Position numbers and translations under genes: made by a program
In this document: positions 23,460 to 32,485 of the stretch, in pieces
Numbering within the stretch: position 1 is the first letter of the stretch
How the letters are laid out: each line of letters starts with the position of its first letter
Notes under the pieces: model-generated
What the model saw: the letters and a program-made list of their open reading frames with translations, nothing else
The model's database searches: none
What the model was told of the DNA's origin: nothing
Source: Bradyrhizobium huanghuaihaiense
GTDB taxonomy: Bacteria; Pseudomonadota; Alphaproteobacteria; Rhizobiales; Xanthobacteraceae
Direction of reading: 5' to 3'
NCBI RefSeq assembly: GCF_007830635.1
Contig: NZ_VLLA01000012.1
Location: 1-64,000, forward strand
Length of the DNA stretch: 64,000 bases

Positions 23460-23744
23460 GGGGGACGCCAACGGGCCCCGCTTCCCGGGACCGATGACAA
23501 GCCGACCGCGACGTCCTGGCCTCCAGCCCCGCCGGATGCCGTCGCAGGCAAGCCGTCATCGGGCGAGCGCCCTTCGCGCGGCCCGTTGGTTTGCGTCGCC
23601 AGCCAAGCGTCTCAAGCCAGGTGCCTCGAGGCGAGTCGCCACAATTTCGCAACGATAGGTGAGCATCCTCGCTGCGGAATAGCGCGTTGCGGATGGCCGC
23701 ACTATATTGCCGGGCAGCATGCGCTGGGGTTTGCGGGCAGGACG

Positions 23745-24665
23745 ATGGAATTCTCGACGGGTTTTGGCTGCGCCAGGCTGCCGGTGCTGGCGGCCGCATT
23801 CATCTTGGGATCGGTGCTGACGGTCTCGGCGCAGATCATTCCGCCCTTCTCCCCCGGCCCGGCCGCGGCGTCCGACGAGGAGGAGGCCGAGACGGCGGAG
23901 GCTCCCAGCGCCAACGACCCTGACGTGATGAAGGGCATCGACGTCGACAAGCTCGACTGGAGCCAGCTCGCCATCGACGCCGGCACGCTCAACGACATCA
24001 TCGCCGCCAAGAAGCGCGCGCAGGCCGCGGCCAATAGCGGACTGAACTGGTCGTCGAACGCCAACGCCAATGGCTCCTCGGCGGTGACGGTGAAGCAGTC
24101 GGTGTTCGAGTTCTGGGATACGCGGATCGGCGCCGACATGACGGTCGCAAGCGAGCCGCGGACGATGTCCGAGCTCCTGGCACAAAAGGCCGCCAATGGC
24201 GGCAGCCTGCCGCAATCCTCCGGCAGCGCCTGGGCGACCGCGACCGCGCCGGGCGCGGGGGTGATCTGGGACAAGACCGCGGTCGAGGCCCGCGTCGATC
24301 CCGGCTCCGAGCAGAGCAAGATCGGGGCGTCGCTGACCAAATCGATGCCGCTGTCGGGCGACACACAGCTGACGCTGCAGAACGGCTACAGCGTCAATCA
24401 GCAGGGCACCACCGCGGTCCCCGGCATCGGCGGCCACATCACGCGCAATTACGAGACCGATCAGACGGCTAAGGTCACCATCACCGACACCGGCACCAGC
24501 ATCAGCGCGGGCCAGACGCTGTCGACCACCGACGACAAATGGCTGCGCAAGCTCGGCGCCGAGCAAAAACTGTTCGACAACGTCACCGTCTCCGGCTCGG
24601 TCGGCGAGACCTCGCAAGGCGCGATCAACAAGAGCGTGACGGCGGGATTCAAGAAGAGCTGGTAG
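23745..24665 (+). CDS. Secreted hypothetical protein (306 aa)
   Basis: Signal peptide at the N-terminus (LPVLAAAFILGSVLTVSAQ), then an acidic/proline linker, then a Ser/Thr/Gly/Asn-rich region of alternating strands from about residue 90 to the end (for example SVNQQGTTAVPG, TVSGSVGETSQGA, ending TAGFKKSW). This composition suggests a beta-rich envelope or outer-membrane-associated protein. No family recognised. ATG at 23745. A short GC-rich hairpin follows the stop codon. Confidence 0.7.
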   Translation: MEFSTGFGCARLPVLAAAFILGSVLTVSAQIIPPFSPGPAAASDEEEAETAEAPSANDPDVMKGIDVDKLDWSQLAIDAGTLNDIIAAKKRAQAAANSGLNWSSNANANGSSAVTVKQSVFEFWDTRIGADMTVASEPRTMSELLAQKAANGGSLPQSSGSAWATATAPGAGVIWDKTAVEARVDPGSEQSKIGASLTKSMPLSGDTQLTLQNGYSVNQQGTTAVPGIGGHITRNYETDQTAKVTITDTGTSISAGQTLSTTDDKWLRKLGAEQKLFDNVTVSGSVGETSQGAINKSVTAGFKKSW

Positions 24666-24908
24666 TATCTTCGCCTCTCCCCGCCTGTCGGGAGAGGGAG
24701 CGAAGCACCGGCCGAGCCGCGCATTCGCTTCGCCGCGCCTCCGCCATTTACACTCCCGTAACCATACGCCACGGCAAAGCCCCCGAATCGTCCGCCCTTG
24801 CCGTATCTCGGCCAAGTTGCGGTCAAATTCCGACGCCCTAGTCGGGCTGACCGAATTCGTCGTGCGGGGGACACTCGCGCTGCGCTCAACGCGAACAGGG
24901 GAACAACG

Positions 24909-25328
24909 ATGAACGCCATTCGTCCGGAAAAGGTTGAAGCAACCGAGACCGAAACCGTCGACAACAATCTCGCGGCCGTGACCGAGGTCGAAGCCGGCAT
25001 TCGCGATTTCGTCCGCAACGACATCGCCTATCTGCGCCGTCCGGCGTCGACCACCGACGCGCCGCCGCTCGATTCCAGCGCGGAGGCCACCGTCACCAAC
25101 GTCAACTCGCTGATCCAGCGCGTCGCCGGCACCTCCCTCGCCGAGATCGAGAACCTGATCTCCGAGCTCGAGAGCCTGCGTGACCTGCTCCATGCCGAAG
25201 GCCAGCGCGTCCAGCGCGAGATCTCCGGCTACGCCCAGCTCAGCCAGGCCGCGATGAAGTCGACCCGCATGATCGCCGACAACGTCGCGCAGTGGAAGCG
25301 CGCCGCCGACGGCCTGCGCAACAGCTGA
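24909..25328 (+). CDS. Conserved hypothetical coiled-coil protein (139 aa)
   Basis: Starts ATG at 24909 behind AGGGGAACAACG. An acidic N-terminus (VEATETETVDNN), then mostly helix: SLAEIENLISELESLRDLLHAEGQRV reads as a coiled coil, followed by QAAMKSTRMIADNVAQWKRA. Soluble and cytoplasmic by composition. No recognised family, but codon bias and a clear ribosome binding site support it. Confidence 0.75.
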   Translation: MNAIRPEKVEATETETVDNNLAAVTEVEAGIRDFVRNDIAYLRRPASTTDAPPLDSSAEATVTNVNSLIQRVAGTSLAEIENLISELESLRDLLHAEGQRVQREISGYAQLSQAAMKSTRMIADNVAQWKRAADGLRNS

Positions 25329-25399
25329 TCGCCAGCACGACGCATCATTGGCCGCCGCGTTCCCGGAAGGGGGCGCGGCGGTTTTGATTTGTGGGGGAT

Positions 25400-25570
25400 G
25401 TCTCGTGCCCCGGACGCGGTGCGGCACCACAAGCGCGTTTACGCGCGTCTTCGACACGCTATGGTGACGCGCCGCAGAGCCGGGGCCCACAGTCAGGATG
25501 AACACGCGGCGCGATGGGTCCCGGCTCTGCGCAGCAGCGTTGCACGCTGCAGCGCGTCCGGGACACGAGG
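25400..25570. repeat. Palindromic repeat family R4, copy a
   Basis: CTCGTGCCCCGGACGCGGTGCGGCAC at the left and TGCAGCGCGTCCGGGACACGAG at the right form inverted arms around internal GGGTCCCGGCTCTGCGCAGC-type segments. Related units are at 27567-27702 and 34372-34508. Confidence 0.75.
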
Positions 25571-25651
25571 GTGCCCTTTGAACCCTCCGCCGCTTCCCGG
25601 CGACCAATGCCAAGCGCCCGTGCCGTTACGACCGGGCTCAGGGGATGTCAG

Positions 25652-25789
25652 ATGGAAAGCATTCGGCCCGACACCACGGACCCCATACCGCTGCGACCCG
25701 CGCCGAACCAGTTCGGCACGATCATGCTGCGCTTTGTCGGATTGCTGGCGGTTGCGATCGCGGTGCTGGCGTTCGTCTATAGCCGCTGA
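25652..25789 (+). CDS. Tiny membrane protein (45 aa)
   Basis: ATG at 25652 behind AGGGGA. A polar N-terminus of about 20 residues and one hydrophobic helix (IMLRFVGLLAVAIAVLAFVY) ending in SR. It resembles the 48-residue protein encoded convergently at 25825-25971 (LKFVGFIFATATLAVMLVAG), so the two may be paralogues. Confidence 0.55.
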   Translation: MESIRPDTTDPIPLRPAPNQFGTIMLRFVGLLAVAIAVLAFVYSR

Positions 25790-25824
25790 GGCGAGGCTGA
25801 GGGCCCCGGAACTTTAACAGACCG

Positions 25825-25971
25825 TTACCGGTCAGCGTCCACGGTCGAGGCTTCCAGGGTGTAGCCGCCGTCGGCATAGCCCTTCACCACCATGCCGGCG
25901 ACCAGCATCACGGCCAGCGTCGCGGTCGCAAAGATAAATCCAACAAACTTGAGTGCGCCGCGGTCAGCCAT
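25825..25971 (-). CDS. Tiny membrane protein (48 aa)
   Basis: ATG at 25971 behind a strong GGGGACGAGGA. Residues 7-29 form a single helix (LKFVGFIFATATLAVMLVAG), followed by a polar tail ending GYTLEASTVDADR. Too short for most gene finders. The strong ribosome binding site and the similarity to the neighbouring 45-residue protein support it. Function unknown. Confidence 0.6.
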   Translation of the reverse strand: MADRGALKFVGFIFATATLAVMLVAGMVVKGYADGGYTLEASTVDADR

Positions 25972-26166
25972 GGTCCTCGTCCCCTGTCTCTGTCTATTCG
26001 TTCAAATAGACAGCGACAGGTTCATAATTGGTTAGCAACTTGATGGTTCCGGCAATTGCTTCGCGGTAACCATGTTGCGCAGGCTTATGGCAGTCGCCCG
26101 GAAACGCGTCCATAGCGCACGGGCAACACTCGCGCACTCATTTGCCCCGTTCAACTTGGAACTGAT

Positions 26167-26646
26167 CTAAGCCGTCTTCCGCAGCGGCACGAAGGCGCTG
26201 GCGGTGATGGAGTAGACCTCCTCGCCGCGCTGGTTGGTGCCGGTGGTGCGGGCCGTCAAGATGCCCCAGCCGGGACGCGAGGCGGAGGTGCGCTTGTCGA
26301 TGACTTCGCTGACGTAAGAGACGGTGTCGCCCGCGAGCACAGGCCTGATCCAGCGCAGGTCGCGAAAGCCCGGCGACGGGCCCCAGACCGCGACCTCCTC
26401 GCCGCGCGAAGCGGCCTCGCGCGCCAGGCGCTGGCCGTCGGCGACAAGCAGGCTCATGCAGGCCGAGCCGACATGCCAGCCCGAAGCCGCGAGCCCGCCG
26501 AACAGCGAGTTCTTGCCTTCCTCCTCGTCGAGGTGAAAGCGCTGCGGGTCGAACTTCGCGGCAAACGTCTTGATGGCCTCCGCCGTGAACGTATAGGCGC
26601 CGATCTCGCGGCGCTGTCCGATCGCGATGTCTTCGAAGAACCGCAT
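26167..26646 (-). CDS. MaoC-like dehydratase, second of a coupled pair
   Basis: 159-residue hotdog fold. The hydratase 2 motif is visible as FAAKFDPQRFHLDEEEGKNSLFGGLAASGWH (D..H..E and the GLAASGWH turn). The family hydrates trans-2-enoyl-CoA thioesters or related acyl-CoA substrates. It overlaps the stop codon of the upstream MaoC gene by one base, so both are made together and may form a heterodimer. Start at 26646 corresponds to MRFFEDIAIG. Confidence 0.85.
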   Translation of the reverse strand: MRFFEDIAIGQRREIGAYTFTAEAIKTFAAKFDPQRFHLDEEEGKNSLFGGLAASGWHVGSACMSLLVADGQRLAREAASRGEEVAVWGPSPGFRDLRWIRPVLAGDTVSYVSEVIDKRTSASRPGWGILTARTTGTNQRGEEVYSITASAFVPLRKTA

Positions 26647-27098
26647 CAGGCCGCTCCCTCGCGCCGCTTGATCAGGATCGGTGACGTCATCTCGGCGAGC
26701 GCCTGCCCTGCCGCGTTGCGCGCGGTGCACTTGAACTTGACGATGCCGAGCCCGGGGCGGCTCTTCGAGACCCGCGCCTCCAGCACGTCGACATCGAGCG
26801 TGAGATCGTCACCGGGGCGCAGAGGTGACAACCAGCGCACCTCGTCGACGCCGGGAGACCCCAGTGACGCGGCGCGGGTGATGAAACCGTCGGCCATCAT
26901 CCGCATCATCAGCGAGCAGAGATGCCAGCCCGAGCCGGACAGGCCGCGCAGCATGCTCTTGCTGGCTGCCTCCTCGTCGAGGTGCATCGGCTGCGGATCG
27001 AACTCGGCGGCGAAGGCCAAAATCTCGTCGCGGGTGACATGGCGCGGGCCGAACGTTCCGAACCGGCCGGGCGGGAAATCTTCGAAGGTCAGGGTCAT
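26646..27098 (-). CDS. MaoC-like dehydratase, first of a coupled pair
   Basis: 150-residue hotdog protein paralogous to the next gene. It has LAFAAEFDPQPMHLDEEAASKSMLRGLSGSGWH, the aspartate/histidine/serine region of R-hydratases, and the C-terminal RPGLGIVKFKCTARNAAGQALAEM strands. Likely an enoyl-CoA hydratase or a structural half of a two-chain enzyme. ATG at 27098 is chosen as the family start; the frame is open upstream but is not protein-like. Confidence 0.85.
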   Translation of the reverse strand: MTLTFEDFPPGRFGTFGPRHVTRDEILAFAAEFDPQPMHLDEEAASKSMLRGLSGSGWHLCSLMMRMMADGFITRAASLGSPGVDEVRWLSPLRPGDDLTLDVDVLEARVSKSRPGLGIVKFKCTARNAAGQALAEMTSPILIKRREGAA

Positions 27099-27264
27099 CT
27101 TGGGAAAGCTTTGCGGGAATGACAGATTGTGGCCGTACTTTGCGGCAATCTCAACCCGCCGGCCCGCATGGCTCGTGCTACATATGGGGGATCGGCGTTG
27201 ATTTGAGTCGGATCGATCGACGGCCAAAACCCGATTTGACGTCCCGATTTGCTTGGGGAGAGCG

Positions 27265-27561
27265 ATGTTTTCATTCAGCGACCTGTTCCAATGGGACCGC
27301 TTCATCACGCCGACGATCATCAAGACCTTCTACTGGCTGGTGATCGCGCTGATCTGCCTGTTCGGCCTCTCCGGCATTTTCTCAGGGCTGGCCGCGATGG
27401 CGATCAGCCCGTTCGGCGGCTTCCTGGTGCTGCTGTCGTCGATCGCCAGCGTCGTGGTCGGGATCGTGTTCTCGCGCATCGTCGCGGAGCTGATCCTGAT
27501 CGTCTTCCGCATCAACGAGCATCTCGGCGCGATCAGGGACCAGGGCGGCGGGATGCGGTGA
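27265..27561 (+). CDS. DUF4282 membrane protein
   Basis: 98 residues with two transmembrane helices (about 19-41 and 49-76, for example IKTFYWLVIALICLFGLSGI) and the cytoplasmic entry motif FSDLFQWDRFITPTIIK, which matches DUF4282. Good ribosome binding site GGGGAGAGCG before ATG 27265. Function unknown. Confidence 0.8.
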   Translation: MFSFSDLFQWDRFITPTIIKTFYWLVIALICLFGLSGIFSGLAAMAISPFGGFLVLLSSIASVVVGIVFSRIVAELILIVFRINEHLGAIRDQGGGMR

Positions 27562-27566
27562 GGCTT

Positions 27567-27702
27567 TCGTGTCCCGGACGCGCTGCGGCACGCAGTGACG
27601 CTGCGCAGAGCCGGGACCCATGCATCCGCAATCAAAGTTTCTAGGCCCCGGCTCTGCAGCGCACCGCTGAAGAAGCGCTGCGCTGCGTCCGGGGCACGAG
27701 AA
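27567..27702. repeat. Palindromic repeat family R4, copy b
   Basis: TCGTGTCCCGGACGCGCTGCGGCACGCAG and GCTGCGTCCGGGGCACGAGA form the inverted outer arms, with GCAGAGCCGGGACCCATGCA and CCCCGGCTCTGCAGCGC inside. Located between the convergent DUF4282 and ychF genes. Confidence 0.75.
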
Positions 27703-27708
27703 CCAGCC

Positions 27709-28806
27709 TTACGTATTAAACCGGAAATGCATCACGTCGCCGTCGGCGACGACGTATTCCTTGCCTTCGAGGCGGAGCTTGCCGGCATCGCGGGCGCCGG
27801 CTTCGCCGTTCAGCGCGACGTAGTCCTCATACGCGATGGTCTCGGCGCGGATGAAACCCTTCTCGAAGTCGGTGTGGATCACGCCGGCTGCGCCGGGCGC
27901 CTTGGTGCCGCGATGGATAGTCCAGGCGCGCGCCTCCTTCGGACCCACCGTGAAATAGGTGATGAGCTGGAGCAGCGAGTAGCCGGCGCGGATCAGGCGA
28001 TCGAGACCGGCCTCCTCCAGGCCCAGCGTCTCCAGGAAGTCGGCGCGCTCTTCGCGCGAGATCGTCGCGATCTCGGATTCGATCTTGGCGGAGATGACGA
28101 CGGCAACCGCGCCCTCCTTCGCCGCCTGCTCCTCGACCGCCTTGGAGAAGGCGTTGCCGGTTGCGGCCGAGCCTTCCTCGACGTTGCAGACATAGAGCAC
28201 GGGCTTGGACGACAAGAGGCCGAGCATCGAGAAGGCGCGCTCCTCCTCGGCCTTGCGCTCGACGAGGCGCGCGGGCTTGCCGTCGCGCAGCAGCACCAGC
28301 GTGCGGTTGACGAGGTCGAGCTGCTCCTTGGCGTCCTTGTCGTTGCCCTTGGCCTTCTTGGTGAGGTTGTCGACGCGCTTCTCGAGACTGTCGAGGTCGG
28401 CGAGCATCAGCTCGGTCTCGATGGTCTCGATGTCGGCGAGCGGGGCGATCTTGCCCTCGACATGGGTGATGTCGGAATCTTCAAAGCAGCGCACGACATG
28501 CGCGATGGCGTCGACCTCGCGGATGTTGGCGAGGAACTGGTTGCCGAGGCCTTCGCCCTTGGAAGCGCCGCGCACGAGGCCGGCGATGTCGACGAAAGTC
28601 AGCCGGGTCGGGATGATCTGGCCCGACTTGGCGATCGCCGCGAGCTTGTCGAGCCGCGGATCGGGGACGGCGACCTCACCGACATTCGGCTCGATGGTGC
28701 AGAACGGATAGTTCGCAGCCTGCGCCGCGGCCGTCTCGGTCAGCGCATTGAACAAGGTCGACTTGCCGACGTTGGGCAACCCGACGATCCCGCATTTAAA
28801 TCCCAC
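27709..28806 (-). CDS. ychF: Redox-regulated ATPase YchF (OLA1/Obg-like)
   Basis: 365 residues, the usual size. Walker A GLPNVGKST (9-17), G2/G3 region with DIAGLVRGASKGEGLGNQF, then a coiled-coil segment, and the C-terminal TGS domain with YFTVGPKEARAWTIHRGTKAPGAAGVIH and YVVADGDVMHFRFN. YchF binds ATP rather than GTP and associates with ribosomes. Start is GTG at 28806, the position giving the conserved MGFKCGIVGLPN. It lies 5 bases after pth, a conserved pairing. Confidence 0.97.
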   Translation of the reverse strand: MGFKCGIVGLPNVGKSTLFNALTETAAAQAANYPFCTIEPNVGEVAVPDPRLDKLAAIAKSGQIIPTRLTFVDIAGLVRGASKGEGLGNQFLANIREVDAIAHVVRCFEDSDITHVEGKIAPLADIETIETELMLADLDSLEKRVDNLTKKAKGNDKDAKEQLDLVNRTLVLLRDGKPARLVERKAEEERAFSMLGLLSSKPVLYVCNVEEGSAATGNAFSKAVEEQAAKEGAVAVVISAKIESEIATISREERADFLETLGLEEAGLDRLIRAGYSLLQLITYFTVGPKEARAWTIHRGTKAPGAAGVIHTDFEKGFIRAETIAYEDYVALNGEAGARDAGKLRLEGKEYVVADGDVMHFRFNT

Positions 28807-28811
28807 GAGCG

Positions 28812-29417
28812 TTATTCCTTGCCGTTCTCGTCCTTGGTCAAAAATCCCTTCGCCTGCATGGCCAGATGCACCCTGTTGGCAAAGGTCGCGTCCGTGCCCT
28901 TGGCGATCAGTGCGGCATGCTCGGCGACCGCGTCGCAGAGCGTCGCCACCCATTCGTTGTCGGCCTTGGCGAAGTCCGACAGCACGTGGCCGTGCACCAT
29001 TTCCTTGACGCCGGGATGACCGATGCCGAGCCGCACCCGGCGGTAGTCGTTGCCGATATGCGCCGAGATCGAGCGCAGGCCGTTATGGCCGGCGATGCCG
29101 CCGCCGATCTTCACCCGCACCTTGCCCGGCGGCAGTTCGAGCTCGTCGTGGAACACGGTGACGTCGCCCGGCGCGATCTTGAAGAAGCTCGCCGCCTCCT
29201 GCACTGCGCGACCGGAGTCGTTCATGTAGGTCGTCGGCTTGAGCAGGATCACGCGCTCAGTGCCCAGCGCCCCTTCCGAGGTCTCGCCCTGAAAACGACG
29301 GCGCCACGGCGAGAAGCTGTGACGCCGCGCGATCTCGTCGACGGCCATGAAGCCGATATTGTGCCGGTTACGTGCGTATTTCGCGCCGGGATTGCCGAGC
29401 CCAACAAAGAGTCGCAT
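28812..29417 (-). CDS. pth: Peptidyl-tRNA hydrolase
   Basis: 201 residues. The catalytic histidine H19 and N9 are in LFVGLGNPGAKYARNRHNIGF; the substrate-binding motifs KPTTYMNDSG and FHDELELPPGKVRVK and GGIAGHNGLRS follow. It recycles peptidyl-tRNA released from stalled ribosomes. Gene order L25 - pth - ychF on the minus strand is the common alphaproteobacterial arrangement. Confidence 0.97.
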   Translation of the reverse strand: MRLFVGLGNPGAKYARNRHNIGFMAVDEIARRHSFSPWRRRFQGETSEGALGTERVILLKPTTYMNDSGRAVQEAASFFKIAPGDVTVFHDELELPPGKVRVKIGGGIAGHNGLRSISAHIGNDYRRVRLGIGHPGVKEMVHGHVLSDFAKADNEWVATLCDAVAEHAALIAKGTDATFANRVHLAMQAKGFLTKDENGKE

Positions 29418-29475
29418 GACGCGGCGCGCCCCTCGCTCGGCGCGCGGCTAGAGACCGCGCGCCAGCTTTGAGAGA

Positions 29476-30201
29476 TTACTTCTTCTTGTCGCCGCCGGCG
29501 GGAGCCTTGGCAGCCGCCGGAGCAGCAGCACCAGCCGCCGGAGTAGCCGCGCCAGCCGCCGGAGCAGCAGCGCCCGCAGCCGGAGCCGCGCCACCAGCAG
29601 CAGCTGCAGCCGCAGCCTTCTGCTCTTCGGCGTAGCCGGACGGCGGCACGATGGTGACGAGGGTCGCGTCCTCGCGGGTCAGCGCCTTCACGCCGGCCGG
29701 CAGCTTGACGTCCGACAGATGCAGCGAGTGACCGATTTCCAGCGAGCCGACATCGGCCTCGATGTACTGCGGGATGCTCTCGACGCCGCATTCGAGCTCA
29801 ATGGCGTGGGCAACGATGTTGACGGTGCCGCCGCGCTTCACGCCCGGGGAGCCTTCCGCCTTCACCACGTGCAAGGGCACGCTGATGCGGATGGTGGCGC
29901 CTTCGCCGAGCCGCATGAAGTCGACATGGATCGGGAAGTCCTTGACCGGATCGAGGTGGTAGTCGCGCGGAATCACGCGGTGCTTCTTGCCCTCGAGATC
30001 GATGTCGACCAGCGTGGTCAGGAACCGGCCGGCGAGGATGCGCTGGCGCAGTTCACGATCTTCGATCGAGATCGTGACGGGGGGCTGGTTGTTGCCATAG
30101 ATCACTCCGGGCACTCTCCCGGCGCGACGCTCAGCCCGGGCGGCCCCCTTGCCGCTCTTCGGACGTGCGGTCGCCTTCAATTCCTTGACGGTCGTCGCCA
30201 T
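29476..30201 (-). CDS. rplY: 50S ribosomal protein L25/general stress protein Ctc
   Basis: 241 residues. The 5S-rRNA-binding L25 domain (GAARAERRAGRVPGVIYG, DLEGKKHRVIPRDYHLDPVK, HVDFMRLGEG) is followed by the Ctc C-terminal beta domain. The last ~55 residues are a low-complexity alanine/proline/glycine tail built from PAAGAA-type repeats, ending AGGDKKK. Start at 30201 (MATTVKELKATARPKSGKG); the upstream MQKQ residues are not part of the family. Confidence 0.95.
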   Translation of the reverse strand: MATTVKELKATARPKSGKGAARAERRAGRVPGVIYGNNQPPVTISIEDRELRQRILAGRFLTTLVDIDLEGKKHRVIPRDYHLDPVKDFPIHVDFMRLGEGATIRISVPLHVVKAEGSPGVKRGGTVNIVAHAIELECGVESIPQYIEADVGSLEIGHSLHLSDVKLPAGVKALTREDATLVTIVPPSGYAEEQKAAAAAAAGGAAPAAGAAAPAAGAATPAAGAAAPAAAKAPAGGDKKK

Positions 30202-30366
30202 GTCGTTAAGTCCTTGTTTTTGCAAAAGTTAATGGGCCGCAAGGCGGCCCATGGCATGGTCCACAGCAAGCCTCCAGGGGTGCGGGGGCCGCAGACGTGG
30301 CGGGCTTTTACCCGGAAGATGCGGAAATGACAAGGAGAATGGGCGGCCGGAAGGTACCGAATCTGC

Positions 30367-30453
30367 CGTCATTCCGGGGCGGTCGCGACAGCGACCGAAC
30401 CCGGAATCTCGAGGTTCCGGGTTCGCGACTTCGTCGCGCCCCGGAACGACAGA
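30367..30453. repeat. Palindromic repeat family R5, copy a
   Basis: GTCATTCCGGGGCGGTCGCG and CGTCGCGCCCCGGAACGACAG bracket an inner AACCCGGAATCTCGAGGTTCCGGGTT inverted repeat. Related units are at 34576-34618 and 50878-50988. Confidence 0.75.
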
Positions 30454-30455
30454 CC

Positions 30456-30707
30456 CTATCCCCCGAGCTTGGCCTCCAGCGCCGCGATCCGCGCCTTCAG
30501 GGCCTCGTTCTCCTCACGCGCCAGGCGGGCCATGTCCTTGACCGCCTCGAACTCCTCGCGCTTGACGAGGTCCATGTCGCGCAGGAATTTTTCGGCCTGG
30601 GTGCGCATCACCGTGTCGAACTCGCGCTTGACGCCCTGAGCCGCACCGGCGGCGTCGTTCATCAGGCGGCCGATCTCGTCGAAAAACCGGTTGCTGGTCT
30701 GGGTCAT
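30456..30707 (-). CDS. ubiK: Accessory factor UbiK family protein (BMFP)
   Basis: 83 residues, membrane-associated helical BMFP domain (RFFDEIGRLMNDAAGAAQGVKREFDTVMRTQAEKFL) ending in a coiled coil (EENEALKARIAALEAKLG). In E. coli UbiK partners with UbiJ to help late steps of ubiquinone synthesis; the alphaproteobacterial members share the fold. Divergent from the dienelactone hydrolase gene. Confidence 0.85.
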   Translation of the reverse strand: MTQTSNRFFDEIGRLMNDAAGAAQGVKREFDTVMRTQAEKFLRDMDLVKREEFEAVKDMARLAREENEALKARIAALEAKLGG

Positions 30708-30875
30708 GTCGGTCTCCTGGCGGCCTCAAGATAAACTTTGCGCGAACACTCGAAAAGACAATGGCAATCCGATTGGGCCGGTTCAAGAGCGAAGCGGCGG
30801 TATCCTTGTCATGCCCCGGTTTCCTTGCAATCGTATTCAACGTCCCGGCATAAGAAGAATCAGAAGGCGCATCAG

Positions 30876-31607
30876 ATGATCGACCAGCAGATCGCGATTC
30901 CCACCAAGGACGGCCACACCGCAACCTTCATCAGCCATCCCGAACGCGGCGGACCGTTTCCGGTCATCCTGTTCTACATGGATGCGCCGGCGATCCGCGA
31001 AGAGCTGCGCGACATGGCGCGCCGGCTCGCGACATCGGGCTATTACGTGATGCTGCCGAACCTCTATTACCGCTCCGGCGTGATGGAGCTCGGCGCGCTT
31101 CCGGCCGACCCGAACGCGCCGGAGCGCAAGCGCATGTTCGCGCTGATGGGCTCGCTCACCATTCCCATGATCATGGACGACACGCGCGCCCTGCTCACCT
31201 ATGCCGAGGGCCAGGCGGCCGCCGACACGAAGCTCATCGGCACCGTCGGCTATTGCATGAGCGGACGCTACGCCGTGAATGCCGCCACGCACTTCCCCGA
31301 CCGCGTCAAGGCCGCCGCCTCGGTCTACGGCACGCAGCTCGCGACCGACCAGGACGACAGCCCGCATCTCGCAGCGAGCAAAACCAAAGCCGAGCTCTAT
31401 TTCGCCTGCGCCGAGACCGACATCTACGCGCCGACGGAGATCATCGAGAAGGTCAGGCAGGGCATGACCGGCGCCAAAGCCGAGGTCGAGATCTATCCCG
31501 GAACGCATCACGGTTTTGCCTTTCCCAAGCGTCCGGTCTACGACCGCGACGCCGCAGAGCGGCACTGGGAGCGTTTGCTGGCGCTCTATCGCCGCAATCT
31601 CGTCTAG
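30876..31607 (+). CDS. Dienelactone hydrolase family protein
   Basis: 243-residue alpha/beta hydrolase. The nucleophile is the cysteine of GTVGYCMSGRYA, as in dienelactone hydrolases; the acid is in the CAETDIYAP segment and the histidine in PGTHHGFAF. It would hydrolyse cyclic esters such as dienelactones, though the real substrate is unknown. ATG at 30876 follows AGAAGGCG. It precedes lgt by 14 bases and probably shares its transcript. Confidence 0.9.
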   Translation: MIDQQIAIPTKDGHTATFISHPERGGPFPVILFYMDAPAIREELRDMARRLATSGYYVMLPNLYYRSGVMELGALPADPNAPERKRMFALMGSLTIPMIMDDTRALLTYAEGQAAADTKLIGTVGYCMSGRYAVNAATHFPDRVKAAASVYGTQLATDQDDSPHLAASKTKAELYFACAETDIYAPTEIIEKVRQGMTGAKAEVEIYPGTHHGFAFPKRPVYDRDAAERHWERLLALYRRNLV

Positions 31608-31621
31608 ACATAGAAGGCGTG

Positions 31622-32464
31622 ATGCCCTTTCTGCTCATCGACTTTCCCTCGTTCAGTCCAATCGCGCTCCAGATCGGACCGTTTGCGATCCGCTGGTACG
31701 CGCTTGGCTATATCTGCGGGATCACGTTCGGCTGGCTCTATGCCCGCGCACTGATCAAGAACGACAGGCTGTGGGCCGGCTCGTCGCCGATCAGCCTGGT
31801 GCAGATCGACGATTTCATCTTGTGGGTGACACTCGGCATCATCGTCGGCGGCCGCACCGGTTACGTCCTGTTCTACAATCTGCCCTTCTTCATCGAGCAC
31901 CCGACCGCCATCTTCAAATTGTGGGAAGGCGGCATGTCCTTCCATGGCGGCTTCCTCGGTTGCGTCGTGGCGGTGATGGGGTTCGCCAGGAAGAACCGCA
32001 TCTCGATCCTGTCGCTCGGCGACATCACCTGCGGCGTTGCACCGATCGGGATTTTCCTGGTGCGGCTGACCAACTTCATCAACGGCGAGTTGTGGGGCCG
32101 CGCTGCCGACCCCAGCCTGCCCTGGGCCATGATCTTTCCGACCGGCGGCGACGTGCCGCGCCACCCGAGCCAGCTCTACGAGGCAGGCATGGAGGGGCTG
32201 CTGCTCTTCATCGTGCTCGCCGTGATGATCCGCCGCGGCGCCCTGAAGCGGCCGGGGCTCATCCTCGGCAGCTTCATCCTGATCTACGGCCTGACCCGGA
32301 TCATCGGCGAGCATTTCCGCGAGCCGGACGTCCAGCTCGGTTACCTCTGGGGCGGATTAACCATGGGCATGCTGTTGTCGATCCCGATGCTTATTGTCGG
32401 CCTCATACTTATTGTATTGGCAGTGCGGCGCGGTGCGCCGGAGCCGATCGAGGCCGTTCGTTAA
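31622..32464 (+). CDS. lgt: Prolipoprotein diacylglyceryl transferase
   Basis: 280 residues, about seven transmembrane helices. The Lgt signature is visible as GGMSFHGGFLG and the catalytic arginine region VRLTNFINGELWGR, followed by RHPSQLYEA. In the inner membrane it attaches diacylglycerol from phosphatidylglycerol to the lipobox cysteine of prolipoproteins. The lipoprotein encoded at 34679 would be a substrate. Next gene midA begins 21 bases downstream. Confidence 0.97.
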   Translation: MPFLLIDFPSFSPIALQIGPFAIRWYALGYICGITFGWLYARALIKNDRLWAGSSPISLVQIDDFILWVTLGIIVGGRTGYVLFYNLPFFIEHPTAIFKLWEGGMSFHGGFLGCVVAVMGFARKNRISILSLGDITCGVAPIGIFLVRLTNFINGELWGRAADPSLPWAMIFPTGGDVPRHPSQLYEAGMEGLLLFIVLAVMIRRGALKRPGLILGSFILIYGLTRIIGEHFREPDVQLGYLWGGLTMGMLLSIPMLIVGLILIVLAVRRGAPEPIEAVR

Positions 32465-32485
32465 TTCATTTCGAGAAAGCACGCA

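Noticed and set aside
23556..25613. 685-codon open frame on the minus strand
   Set aside because: Spans antisense to two supported genes and a repeat; no protein-like domain.
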